Positions 38,401-47,559 of a DNA stretch of 64,000 nt are shown here, one piece after another. Under the pieces are notes generated by a model. The model was given only the letters and a program-made list of their open reading frames with translations, did no database searches and was not told the DNA's origin. The stretch lies in contig CAXBLG010000005.1 in assembly GCA_963976395.1 (NCBI GenBank), positions 1 to 64,000 of the forward strand, written 5' to 3'. The stretch's first letter is position 1. Each line of letters begins with the position of its first letter. This stretch comes from UBA11612 sp963976395 (GTDB taxonomy: Bacteria; Pseudomonadota; Alphaproteobacteria; Rhodospirillales; Rhodospirillaceae). A program made the translations under genes and the position numbers.

Positions 38401-38805
38401 CTATTTGGACTCTTTTGCGTCTTTAAACGCCAGTGAAAGCGAATTGATGCAATAACGCCGACCTGTGGGCGCCGGTCCGTCGGGAAACACGTGCCCCAAA
38501 TGCCCGCCGCAGTTGGCGCAAGTCACCTCGGTACGCGCCATGCCAAGACTGACATCCCGATGTTCGTCCACGGCCGCAGGATCTGCCGGCGCATAAAAGC
38601 TCGGCCAGCCCGATCCAGAATCATATTTGGTCGAAGACTCAAACAAGACGTGACCGCAGCCGCCGCATCTAAAAATACCCTCGCCTTTAAAATCGTTATA
38701 TTCGCCGGTAAATGGGCGCTCTGTGCCCTTTTCTCGGAGAACATGGAACTGCTCGGGCGTTAAGTCTTTGCGCCATTCATCATCCGATTTTTCGATCTTT
38801 GGCAT
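38401..38805 (-). CDS. msrB: Peptide-methionine (R)-S-oxide reductase MsrB
   Basis: 134 residues. Structural zinc is held by Cys47/Cys50 and Cys96/Cys99; the catalytic Cys119 is in [10 protein letters not shown]. It repairs the R-epimer of methionine sulfoxide in the cytoplasm, complementing MsrP/MsrQ. Monocistronic, convergent with queF. Confidence 0.95.
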   Translation of the reverse strand: MPKIEKSDDEWRKDLTPEQFHVLREKGTERPFTGEYNDFKGEGIFRCGGCGHVLFESSTKYDSGSGWPSFYAPADPAAVDEHRDVSLGMARTEVTCANCGGHLGHVFPDGPAPTGRRYCINSLSLAFKDAKESK

Positions 38806-38872
38806 ACCGGCCCTCCTGCGATCTACAATTTAGCGGTAGCGCTTTATATGGAAACATCTTCATAACCTTACC

Positions 38873-39760
38873 ATGTTTGCTCTAAGTTTTTCCGCCATTG
38901 CCCTCAGCGTCGCCTGCGCCGTTGCCTTCTCGGGGTCCGACTACTTCCGCAAGGCCGTACCCGCGACCTGCTCTGTCCCGTTGGTGCTCTTTTACATGGT
39001 AAGCGGACAAGTGCCGATATTGGCGCTTTGGCTATGGTTTATTGGCGACTATAGCATTTCGGTCGCATATGTTCTGCCGGGCTTAACGGCCGCGGTCGCA
39101 GGGCTTGCAGCCAATTTACTCTTCATCAGCGCGGTTCGGCTGTCGCCTCTCAGCCTGATGGTTCCGCTCTTGGGGGCGATCCCCGCGGTCACCGCGCTCT
39201 TTGGCGGAGTTATTCTTGGCGAATGGCCCTCGGGTCTTCAGACCGTCGGCATCGTATTGGTAACGACGGGGCTGATCACACTTTATATCCCCAGCTCAGG
39301 CAAATTTAGTGTCGGAACGCTGTGGCGAAATATTCGCCGGGAGCCGGGTGCGAAACCGATGATTGGCGTTGTACTCTTGTGGTCGCTGGTGCCTCCGCTT
39401 GACAAAATCTGCGTGGACCTTTCCTCGGTCGGCATGCACGGCCTGATCCAGCTTTTATTTATTGGAGGGACTGCAGCTATGTGGCTCCTCTTCACGGGAG
39501 GCCCAAAGGCCTTTGTGGCTCCGCGTAACGCGGTCTCGCCATTGGTGGGTGCGGCCCTAACCGCCGGCCTTGCCTATGGCTTTCAATTGGCCGCATACCA
39601 AATTGCGCTAGTAGCTGTTGTCGAGCTTTTCAAGCGTTCAATCGGTATGGTGGGCTCGCTCATTCTGGGTCGTGCCATGTTCGGTGAGCCGCTCACCCTG
39701 CCAAAATTAGCGGGCGTCGTCATTATGGCGATTGGCCTGCCTTTTGTGATTCTTGCTTGA
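38873..39760 (+). CDS. EamA/DMT-family transporter
   Basis: 295 residues with about ten transmembrane helices and two EamA repeats (about 5-135 and 160-295), the drug/metabolite transporter layout. The first repeat ends GGVILGEWPS and the second GRAMFGEPLT, matching the family's internal duplication. Exported compound unknown. No clear ribosome binding site. Confidence 0.88.
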   Translation: MFALSFSAIALSVACAVAFSGSDYFRKAVPATCSVPLVLFYMVSGQVPILALWLWFIGDYSISVAYVLPGLTAAVAGLAANLLFISAVRLSPLSLMVPLLGAIPAVTALFGGVILGEWPSGLQTVGIVLVTTGLITLYIPSSGKFSVGTLWRNIRREPGAKPMIGVVLLWSLVPPLDKICVDLSSVGMHGLIQLLFIGGTAAMWLLFTGGPKAFVAPRNAVSPLVGAALTAGLAYGFQLAAYQIALVAVVELFKRSIGMVGSLILGRAMFGEPLTLPKLAGVVIMAIGLPFVILA

Positions 39761-39785
39761 GGCGCGATAGCCTAATGTCGCGAGT

Positions 39786-40211
39786 CTAGATCAAGCCCAG
39801 ACGACTGAGTTCTTGTCGCATCTCGGACGGCATGGCCGGATCAACGCTTGCGTCCGAGGCGACCGCCATATCGGGCGGTGCAGAGTCCGCCGGCAGGTAC
39901 CGCCACCCCTGGAAGGGCCGGCGCACCGTAGGTCGGACCAGAACATGCTCATCATCCAGCTCAATAATACATAAAGAACGCCCTTCTTCGTCGACATCCT
40001 CGCGAAGTCCGATGATCGGCTGACGCACAAGGATAGAACCACGAATCACCCAGTACATAGACCCACCAGAGAGCACCTCATCCTTGCGGCGTGGAGTCAT
40101 CCGGGTGCGATGGCGTAAATTACCCTTAACTTCCCTGAAAACCCGTTGCCGTTCACGAAGATGATCAACATCGTCGATGCCGACCGCCAGCTTTATGAGA
40201 TGCAGCGGCAT
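39786..40211 (-). CDS. DUF1489-domain protein
   Basis: 141 residues starting MPLHLIKLAVGIDDVDHL, with GSMYWVIRGSI and RRPFQGWRYL, the hallmarks of DUF1489, found almost only in alphaproteobacteria. Soluble; function unknown. It starts three bases after the stop of the SpoIIE gene, so it belongs to that operon. Confidence 0.88.
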   Translation of the reverse strand: MPLHLIKLAVGIDDVDHLRERQRVFREVKGNLRHRTRMTPRRKDEVLSGGSMYWVIRGSILVRQPIIGLREDVDEEGRSLCIIELDDEHVLVRPTVRRPFQGWRYLPADSAPPDMAVASDASVDPAMPSEMRQELSRLGLI

Positions 40212-40214
40212 AGG

Positions 40215-42395
40215 TTAGGGACTTCTTTTCGTCGGCAGGAACTTAACAACAACCAGCGTAATGTCGTCGCGCTGCGGCACACCATCGGAAAACCGGTGTA
40301 AGGTTTCCACAATCTTACTGCATATCTCTTCAGCAGAAAGATGCGCCACCGCACGCACGACGGCCTTCAACCCAGCGGTCCCGAATGCCTGTCCCTCTGC
40401 GTTACAAGTTTCCCATATTCCATCCGTTCCCATGATCAACAGGCCTGGCGCCGGCCAGTCGGTACGAACACATTCTTGGTAAGACCAACTCGATTTCACG
40501 CCCAAAGGAATATCGTGTACAGCCAGCTCTTCAAACTGATCGTTTTCCACATCGTAAAGCAGATTTGGACCATGACCGGCACTTACCCAACGTAGACGGT
40601 GCTCGTCGGGATCGATGACCAAGTAAATCAAGGTGACGAAACGCCCCCCCGTAGAGTCGGCCGCTAAGTAACGGTTTACCGCGTCCATAACCGAACGCAG
40701 ATCACGCCCATCACCTGCATGGCTGTGTAGAAGTGCACGCACCGACATCATGGTCAGCGCCGCCACAACGCCATGCCCAGCCACATCGCCGACAAAAACG
40801 CCCACGCGCTCCGCCTGAGGGCCATCACCGAACCGAACAAAGTCGTAGTAGTCCCCGCCAACGTCCTCGCTATAAACACAACGTCCAGCGAATTCGAACC
40901 CAGGCAACGCCGGCGCCGACGTCGGAAGCAACTTTTGCTGAACCTCCCGCGCTAAAGACAGCGATTCCATAACCGCAATATGGCTGCGAAGTTGTGGGAT
41001 CATGGCGTTGAAAGCATCTGCCAGTTCTTTGACTTCGTCGGACCCTTTGACTTTCGCGCGGGCGTCTAAATTTCCGCCGGCGAGGCCCCTAGCGGTAACA
41101 ACCAACGCACGGAGCGGGCCCGTCACGGACCGTGCCGCAAGCATGGCAAGCACCGCAACAACCGCGATCAAAGTAATCGATGCGATACCGGCCAGACGCA
41201 CTTGATCGAAGATGGCTTGGCTAACATCCATCTGAGACTGAGCCGCAATGGTCTCGATATCATCAACGGGCACAATGGAAAGCAGTGCCGAGTTCACCTG
41301 CTCCAGCCCGCCATAAACCCATAATGACTCACGGCCGTTGTGAGGCATACGGCGCACGCCATCACGCCCAGCGATTAAATCCTCAATTGTCTGCTCTACG
41401 TCCGGCCCTTTTCCGGACAAAAGCGGCATCGCTTCAGGCGTAGTGTCCCAAGCCATACCTGTATCGGTATAGGAACTTGATGCGGCGACCCGCACAACCG
41501 GATCTCCCACCGACACATCCGGCACAAATGGCGCGCCGTTCTGGTCTGTTACGGCAACAATAAAACTCTCGGCGTTGGTGCCGATCTGAACACGTCCATG
41601 AATGTCGCCAAGCACCTTCAGAATATCGATATCAATAGCGGTAACGCCCGCTTTCGTACCGTCGGAGCCGCGCACCGGCATCGCTGCGGTCAACAGCAAG
41701 CGACGTGTCGCGGCATCAAGAAAAGGTTGGGTCCAAATCAGATTGTCCGCCTTCATCGCGTTTGTGTACCAAACGCGCTTGCGCGGATCGTAGGCCTCCG
41801 GATACCCGCCGTGACCGGGATAGGCGGAATGCAATCCTTCTTTGAGACTCACATATTGCCAATAAAACAAGCCCGCACTCGTCCGGTTAATCTCACGGTA
41901 AGTGGCGACAAGCGGCATCAACTTTAGGAGCAATTCCTCAACGGTTTGACGCGCAACCCCTGGGGCAACAAGAAAGGCTTGATTCTGGCGCGACACAGGC
42001 ACCGCCTGAAACGCACCTTCGGGGGAGGAAATCGCATGATCCAACGTAAGCTCAGTGTCCGGCGGCCACATTCTCGGATCATTGAAGTCTGTTGCCATAT
42101 AGATCTGCGGCAGTTCACCATTTGGGACCGGACCGGACAGAAGCCGCTCAGCCGCTGAAGACTGAAGCCGTAGCGCGAACTCGACTTGCCTTTGCTGTGC
42201 GGTCAGTAAATCGGACGAATACGCAACAGCCTGGCTCAGCTGATTTTCGATTTCCTGAACAACCGCACCCTGGCCTCGTTCAACGATCGCTTCACCAAGG
42301 TTTTCGGTGGCCCGCTCACTGCGCCAACTGAGCGCAACAAGCGGTCCGATCGCGATGACCAGCAAAAGCAAAAAAAGTTTGGTTTGGATGCGCAC
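40215..42395 (-). CDS. Membrane Cache-HAMP-SpoIIE (PP2C-type) serine phosphatase
   Basis: 726 residues, GTG start with GGGGTG upstream. TM1 (about 5-24), a periplasmic double-Cache sensor region (about 40-385), TM2 (about 395-418), HAMP (about 420-475) and a SpoIIE/PP2C phosphatase domain (about 490-720). Metal-binding acidic motifs EDVGGDYYDF and VGDVAGHG, plus GTDGIWE, are intact. Such RsbU-type proteins dephosphorylate anti-sigma antagonists in response to an external ligand; no anti-sigma factor or antagonist gene is adjacent, so its partner lies elsewhere. It follows the EAL-like gene by 106 bases. Confidence 0.92.
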   Translation of the reverse strand: MRIQTKLFLLLLVIAIGPLVALSWRSERATENLGEAIVERGQGAVVQEIENQLSQAVAYSSDLLTAQQRQVEFALRLQSSAAERLLSGPVPNGELPQIYMATDFNDPRMWPPDTELTLDHAISSPEGAFQAVPVSRQNQAFLVAPGVARQTVEELLLKLMPLVATYREINRTSAGLFYWQYVSLKEGLHSAYPGHGGYPEAYDPRKRVWYTNAMKADNLIWTQPFLDAATRRLLLTAAMPVRGSDGTKAGVTAIDIDILKVLGDIHGRVQIGTNAESFIVAVTDQNGAPFVPDVSVGDPVVRVAASSSYTDTGMAWDTTPEAMPLLSGKGPDVEQTIEDLIAGRDGVRRMPHNGRESLWVYGGLEQVNSALLSIVPVDDIETIAAQSQMDVSQAIFDQVRLAGIASITLIAVVAVLAMLAARSVTGPLRALVVTARGLAGGNLDARAKVKGSDEVKELADAFNAMIPQLRSHIAVMESLSLAREVQQKLLPTSAPALPGFEFAGRCVYSEDVGGDYYDFVRFGDGPQAERVGVFVGDVAGHGVVAALTMMSVRALLHSHAGDGRDLRSVMDAVNRYLAADSTGGRFVTLIYLVIDPDEHRLRWVSAGHGPNLLYDVENDQFEELAVHDIPLGVKSSWSYQECVRTDWPAPGLLIMGTDGIWETCNAEGQAFGTAGLKAVVRAVAHLSAEEICSKIVETLHRFSDGVPQRDDITLVVVKFLPTKRSP

Positions 42396-42501
42396 GCCGC
42401 ATCACCCCGCGCTCGGATGGACAACAAAAAGGTTCTGGCGAAGGTAGGCCCAATTCATACGGCTTTCCAGGGGCCTGGGACGATTGTGGTGGGCAGATCG
42501 G

Positions 42502-43740
42502 TCAGCCGGCTTTCTCTTTGAGCATATCGTCGATCAAGAAACCCTGAAACATATTGATGCCCATACGCGCGCCGACGTCCAAGGCCCGCGCGTTGTCCAC
42601 TCGAATAAGAACAGGCAATACGTTACAATCGATCATGTATTTGATGGCGCGCTCGCGCTCTTGCAGAATTTCTTCCGCTCCGTTTCGCCAATGAATTTTG
42701 GCGATAGTGGCCCCGATGTAATCGACATCCACCAATCCCACGGTCTGCGGAAATATTTGATCAACGGCGATGTGCGCACCCTTGGAATTGATCAAGCCGC
42801 GCGCCACTTGAAATTCGTCAAAATTCTCTACGATGTTCGATTGGCGAAATTCGAAAACCACTTGCGACAAAACATCGGCAGGTGTTTTTTCGATAAAATC
42901 CTCGAAAGCTTCGGTGAACACGCTTTCGACATTGAGATTGATCGAGCAGCGGTCCTTCGTCGTGTGCATCTCGTTGAAAGCGCGCAACAAGATTTGGTCG
43001 AGCACAAGTGTAAACTCGTTGAAAAGACGGCCAGAGCCGCGCATTTCGACGTCAATGAACAACGGCTTACGCAGCAAGTCCATGCTGATGAAATATTCGG
43101 TCAGGATTTTTTCGGGTTTCTTCCCAGTGATGTTCAACATCACATCTTGCGTCCGAACAAATGCCTTGATGAACTTCTCGTTGCCGAATTTCTCGTAGGC
43201 CCGCATAACGTTTTTGATATCAGCCGTCGTGAGTGGCCGAAGTTGCCGCTCTTCCGCGTCCGAATCATCGACTGCCTTTTGCGCCATTTCGGCGTATTTC
43301 GCGAGCCGGTCGGCGGCTGAACGGTAGTTATTTGTAAGATCGTAACTTAGAACCAAACGACTTTGGTCGATGGTACCGAAACTGCCCGGAAATGTTTTTT
43401 CAATCGTGCGCAGCATCTCGACCTTAAGGTCACGCACCATGCCGATCAGGCCGGTTTCAGTGAGCTTGACCAGAATCGCAAAGTCGCAGTTTGAAACTTG
43501 GTAGCATGTCCCGCCACGCTTTCCCGCGATGACCGCCACGCCCACACTCATTTGCTCGACCAACTCTTCGCTGCGTTTGGCTTCCGGCAGTGCGCTGGCG
43601 GCACTTATAACCACGAGATTGACGCCGCTTTCCGGAGCATGGCGCCACTTGCCCATAGCTTCGACGAGCGCCCGTAGAAACTGGGGGCGCGCGGGCGGGG
43701 TATCACCTCCACCGAAATCAGCTTGCGCGGAATCCGACAT
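42502..43740 (-). CDS. Degenerate EAL-fold protein (possible GGDEF-EAL relative)
   Basis: 412 residues, soluble. The last 200 residues follow the EAL barrel step by step: INLNVESV (267-274) where the metal-binding Asn motif lies, FEFRQ (296-300) for the ExxES-like segment, IAVDQIF (324-330) in place of the DDFG metal motif, AKIHW for LKID and FQGFLI for the QGY end. The EAL tripeptide itself is missing around 220-235. The N-terminal half may be a worn GGDEF-like domain. Phosphodiesterase activity is unlikely; a ligand-binding or signalling scaffold role is possible (inference). It leads an operon with the SpoIIE phosphatase and DUF1489 gene. Confidence 0.7.
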   Translation of the reverse strand: MSDSAQADFGGGDTPPARPQFLRALVEAMGKWRHAPESGVNLVVISAASALPEAKRSEELVEQMSVGVAVIAGKRGGTCYQVSNCDFAILVKLTETGLIGMVRDLKVEMLRTIEKTFPGSFGTIDQSRLVLSYDLTNNYRSAADRLAKYAEMAQKAVDDSDAEERQLRPLTTADIKNVMRAYEKFGNEKFIKAFVRTQDVMLNITGKKPEKILTEYFISMDLLRKPLFIDVEMRGSGRLFNEFTLVLDQILLRAFNEMHTTKDRCSINLNVESVFTEAFEDFIEKTPADVLSQVVFEFRQSNIVENFDEFQVARGLINSKGAHIAVDQIFPQTVGLVDVDYIGATIAKIHWRNGAEEILQERERAIKYMIDCNVLPVLIRVDNARALDVGARMGINMFQGFLIDDMLKEKAG

Positions 43741-44139
43741 CCAAAATCAGTCCTGTTCGAAGCCCGCGGCCACTACCTCGGCACACGACCGCCCCAACGG
43801 CGGTTCAAAGCCCCAGAATTGCAATGTTAAAACTATCTTGTTGTCTGCCCAAGGTCAATTAAGGCCATGAAATGCTTGCATTTCTAAGGCGTACCCCCTC
43901 CACTCGACCCTCATGAGGCGAAATCTAAGAAGGTCCGAATCTTCGCACGTATCAGTAAACTTCGCACACAGGATTTTTAACCAATGCGCGAATTTCAGAG
44001 GCTCAAAAGCGCGGCAGAAGAGATATCATCAAAGATCAATATACACCCTTCACATACCGCTGGACCAAATATAGCAGGGGCTTACCCTGCACACGTAGCG
44101 CTCTTAGACCATCTGCGCATAATTGTTAAGGATTCACAT
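43741..44139. other. Intergenic region between EAL-like gene and SCP2 gene
   Basis: 399 bases, no convincing gene. A GCAGGG/CCCTGC hairpin (44074-44079 with 44085-44090) lies in the presumed leader of the SCP2 gene. A plus-strand frame that begins at 43984 merely extends the SCP2 gene upstream without a ribosome binding site. Confidence 0.5.
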
Positions 44140-44448
44140 ATGACCTTGGATGAGCTTGTAAGCGAGATGAATGATCGGGCCGACAAACTTAAGGACCTCG
44201 GTCACACGGTATTGTTCGATCTTGGCGATGACGGCAAGGTTATGTTGGACGCGACGGGCGACGAGGTCGTGATTACGCCCAACCCAGACGATGATGACGC
44301 GGAAACCACGCTCACCTTATCGACCGACAATATGGTGAAGCTGATCAACGGCGATCTCAACCCGATGGTGGCGTTTACGATGGGAAAGCTGAAGGTCTTT
44401 GGATCCAAGGGCATAGCCCTAAAACTCTCGAGCCTTCTCGAAAATTAG
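44140..44448 (+). CDS. SCP2 sterol-carrier-type lipid-binding protein
   Basis: 102 residues, a single SCP2 domain, the usual size. The family binds acyl-CoA and lipids in a hydrophobic tunnel. Its GDLNPMVAFTMGKLKVFG segment is typical. AAGGA stands seven bases before the ATG at 44140. It lies 185 bases upstream of the fadD-led operon, so a role in acyl-CoA delivery is plausible (inference). Confidence 0.9.
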   Translation: MTLDELVSEMNDRADKLKDLGHTVLFDLGDDGKVMLDATGDEVVITPNPDDDDAETTLTLSTDNMVKLINGDLNPMVAFTMGKLKVFGSKGIALKLSSLLEN

Positions 44449-44633
44449 CCCGCACGGGCGCGGAGTCGCGCACCGGCACCGATTTGCTTTCTATTCAAAC
44501 CCCATTGAAAATGAGGTTCGCAGTCATCAAATCATCGGGCTAGCTGCAAAAGCTTTGATTCGCTACGATTTTTCACTCGCGCCCATACCATAGAAGCTTG
44601 CGACGACCGCGAAGCAGACATTTAGGGACGTTT

Positions 44634-46334
44634 ATGGCTGCCACAGACGCTAACGGATCACCCTTCCCCTGGCTTAAACGCTACCCGGACTATGCCGACT
44701 GGTCGATGGCATTGCCAGAAACCCCCGTGTTCAAACTGCTCCACGATGCCGTCGAGAAGTATCCAAGCCATACCTGTATGGAATTTCTCGGCCGGGAGTG
44801 GACCTACGCTGAAACGAGTCAAATGGCCGCACAGGCTGCGAAGGGGTTCAAAGACCTAGGCGTTGGCAAAGGTACACGCGTCGGCCTTCTTCTTCCGAAC
44901 AGCCCCTACTACGTCGCGGCCTTCTTCGGCGTAACCATGGCCGGCGGAACGGTAGTGAACATGAACCCGCTTTACGCCGTGCGTGAGCTTGAGGGCATGG
45001 CTTCAGACGCCGATATCAATGTGCTGGTCACAATGGATCTGACCGCCATGTATCCCAAAGCCCTCGAGCTTTTGGAAAACAACACCGTAAAGAAGCTTGT
45101 CGTGTGTTCAATGTCGAAGGCGCTCCCGATCGGCACGTCTATCCTCTTCAATCTTTTCAAGCGCTCCACCATCTCGAATGTAGAAGACGATGAGCGCCAG
45201 ATTTGGTGGGATGAACTGATCGACAACGACGGAGCATTCACCCCCGTAAACATAGCCCCACGAGACGACGTCGCTGTTCTCCAGTATACCGGCGGCACGA
45301 CGGGCTTGCCCAAAGGGGCAATGTTGACCCATGCCAATCTGACGGCCAACGCTAGGCAGGTCGCTTGCTGGAACAGCACCCCAGAATACGGTAGCGAGTG
45401 CTTCCTTGCCGCGCTGCCGTTTTTTCACGTATTTGCGATGACCGTCATTTTGCTGTGCGGCCTCGAATACGGCGCAAAAATTGTCATGTTGCCGCGCTTC
45501 GATCTCAAAGACTGTCTGAAAACTATCGACCGCAAAAAACCGACGCTGTTTCCAGCCGTACCAACTATTTACACCGCCATCAACAACGCCCCGATCGTCG
45601 AGAATTACGATCTTACATCTCTAAAGCTCTGCATTTCCGGCGGCGCCGCGTTGCCGGTGGAGGTGAAGCGATCCTTCGAAGAGCGTACAGGCTGTGTGGT
45701 TGTCGAAGGCTACGGCCTCAGCGAAACCTCACCGGTGGTCTGCACAAACCCCACAGTCGGCGAAAATAAACCGGGATCGGTTGGGCTTCCCATGCCGGGC
45801 ACCATTGTTGAAATCAGGTCCCTGGAAGATGACCACGTTCTAGGAATCGGCGAGAAAGGCGAGATTTGCGTGCGCGGCCCGCAAGTCATGAAGGGCTATT
45901 GGAACCGGGAAAAGGAAACCGCTGACGCCATGAAGGGCGGCGCCTTTCATACCGGCGACGTGGGTTACATGGATGAAGACGGCTACGTCTTCATCGTTGA
46001 CCGCATAAAGGATATGATCAACGCGTCGGGCTACAAGATATATCCTCGGGTCGTTGAGGAGGCCATTCATCTGCACCCTGCCGTGGAAGAAGTCGTCGTC
46101 ATCGGCATCGACGATCCCTACCGCGGCCAAACACCAAAAGCTTTCATTAAAGTGCGAGACGGAGAACACCTTACGGAAGACGACTTGAACTCCTTCCTCA
46201 AAGACAAGCTCTCGACGATCGAACGTCCCGAATTTTACGAGTTTCGCGACGAGTTGCCAAAAACACTCATTGGTAAATTGTCAAAGAAGGAACTGAAGGA
46301 AGAACACGCTGCCGCGAAACCTGACAAAGGATAA
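44634..46334 (+). CDS. fadD: Long-chain fatty-acid-CoA ligase
   Basis: 566-residue ANL-superfamily adenylate-forming enzyme activating fatty acids to acyl-CoA. Present are the ATP motif YTGGTTGLPKGAMLTH, the YGLSETSP motif and the C-terminal GYKIYPRVVEE hinge and GKLSKKELKEE lysine motif. AGGGA precedes the ATG at 44634; a TTG at 44598 is rejected. First gene of the beta-oxidation operon, 74 bases before the thiolase. Confidence 0.94.
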   Translation: MAATDANGSPFPWLKRYPDYADWSMALPETPVFKLLHDAVEKYPSHTCMEFLGREWTYAETSQMAAQAAKGFKDLGVGKGTRVGLLLPNSPYYVAAFFGVTMAGGTVVNMNPLYAVRELEGMASDADINVLVTMDLTAMYPKALELLENNTVKKLVVCSMSKALPIGTSILFNLFKRSTISNVEDDERQIWWDELIDNDGAFTPVNIAPRDDVAVLQYTGGTTGLPKGAMLTHANLTANARQVACWNSTPEYGSECFLAALPFFHVFAMTVILLCGLEYGAKIVMLPRFDLKDCLKTIDRKKPTLFPAVPTIYTAINNAPIVENYDLTSLKLCISGGAALPVEVKRSFEERTGCVVVEGYGLSETSPVVCTNPTVGENKPGSVGLPMPGTIVEIRSLEDDHVLGIGEKGEICVRGPQVMKGYWNREKETADAMKGGAFHTGDVGYMDEDGYVFIVDRIKDMINASGYKIYPRVVEEAIHLHPAVEEVVVIGIDDPYRGQTPKAFIKVRDGEHLTEDDLNSFLKDKLSTIERPEFYEFRDELPKTLIGKLSKKELKEEHAAAKPDKG

Positions 46335-46408
46335 GAGCGGCACGATTTACAACACAAGTGTCTGATCATTTAGAAAATGGCAAGGCACGGTACCAAGGGA
46401 GCCATCTA

Positions 46409-47545
46409 ATGACCAACGTCGTGATCGCGGGCTACAACCGCTCGGCTTTTACTTTGGCCAACAAAGGCGCACTCCGGAAATCACGGCCGGACGATGTCAT
46501 CGCCGCCGTGATCAAGGGCCTTATGGCGAACACGAAGGTTAAACCCGAGGACGTCGAAGACTTGGCCTTGGGCTGCGTTTTCCCGGAAGCCGAGCAAGGC
46601 CTCAACATCGGCCGCAACGTCGTATTCCTGGCCGGGCTTCCCAACAGTGTTGCCGGTCAAACGATCAACCGCTTTTGCGGCTCGTCCATGCAGGCGATCC
46701 ACCAGGCCGCCGGCGCTATCAAGATGGGCGCGGGAGACGTGTTCATTTGCGCCGGAATTGAAAGCATGACCCGCGTTCCCATTCCAGGCTTCAACCCCAT
46801 GCCCAACCCGATTCTTATTAACGCCGGACATCAGGCCTATATCGGTATGGGCGAAACCGCCGAGAACCTGGCCGAGAAATATAAAATTCCTCGCGACAAA
46901 CAAGAAGCCTTCGCCCTCGAAAGCCAGAAGCGCGCCGCCAAAGCCCAGGCCGAAGGCAAATTCAAGGACGAGATTATTCCAGTGGAAGGCGAAGGCGGCA
47001 TGGTCGATGCCGACGGATGTATTCGCCCGGACACGACTGCCGAAGGGCTCGCCGGGCTTAAGCCCGCTTTTAAAGAAACAGGCACTGTCACAGCCGGCAC
47101 CTCTTCGCCCCTGACGGACGGAGCGTCAGCGACTATCATTTGCTCTGAAGAGTACGCGGCAAAGAACGGTCTCAACCCCATTGCCCGTATCGTCTCGGCG
47201 GCCCTATCGGGCTGCGCACCGGAGATCATGGGCATCGGTCCCGTGGAAGCCACGAACAAAGCCCTCGCCCGGGCCGGGCTAAAACTCGATCAGATCGACA
47301 TTATCGAACTCAACGAAGCTTTCGCGGCGCAAAGCCTTGCTGTTGTCCATGACCTCAAACTCGACCTGAGTAAAACCAATATCGACGGCGGTGCTATCGC
47401 CCTCGGCCATCCGCTGGGTGCGTCCGGCGCACGAATTACCGGTAAGGCGGCCAGTTTGCTTCAGCGCGAGAAAAAGAAATACGCACTCGCCACCATGTGC
47501 ATGGGCGGCGGTCAAGGCATCGCCACCATCCTCGAAGCCCTTTAA
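46409..47545 (+). CDS. fadA: Acetyl-CoA C-acyltransferase (beta-oxidation thiolase)
   Basis: 378 residues. The acylated cysteine is in NRFCGSSMQAI, the histidine in GHPLGASGAR, and the second catalytic cysteine in CMGGGQG; the ELNEAFAAQ motif is intact. It cleaves 3-ketoacyl-CoA to acetyl-CoA and a shortened acyl-CoA. AAGGGAG precedes ATG 46409. It lies 14 bases before the fadB-type gene. Confidence 0.94.
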   Translation: MTNVVIAGYNRSAFTLANKGALRKSRPDDVIAAVIKGLMANTKVKPEDVEDLALGCVFPEAEQGLNIGRNVVFLAGLPNSVAGQTINRFCGSSMQAIHQAAGAIKMGAGDVFICAGIESMTRVPIPGFNPMPNPILINAGHQAYIGMGETAENLAEKYKIPRDKQEAFALESQKRAAKAQAEGKFKDEIIPVEGEGGMVDADGCIRPDTTAEGLAGLKPAFKETGTVTAGTSSPLTDGASATIICSEEYAAKNGLNPIARIVSAALSGCAPEIMGIGPVEATNKALARAGLKLDQIDIIELNEAFAAQSLAVVHDLKLDLSKTNIDGGAIALGHPLGASGARITGKAASLLQREKKKYALATMCMGGGQGIATILEAL

Positions 47546-47559
47546 GGGAGGCGCAGAGC

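Noticed and set aside
42484..43320. Plus-strand open frame of 278 codons
   Set aside because: Antisense to the EAL-like gene, which has the better start, ribosome binding site and fold match.
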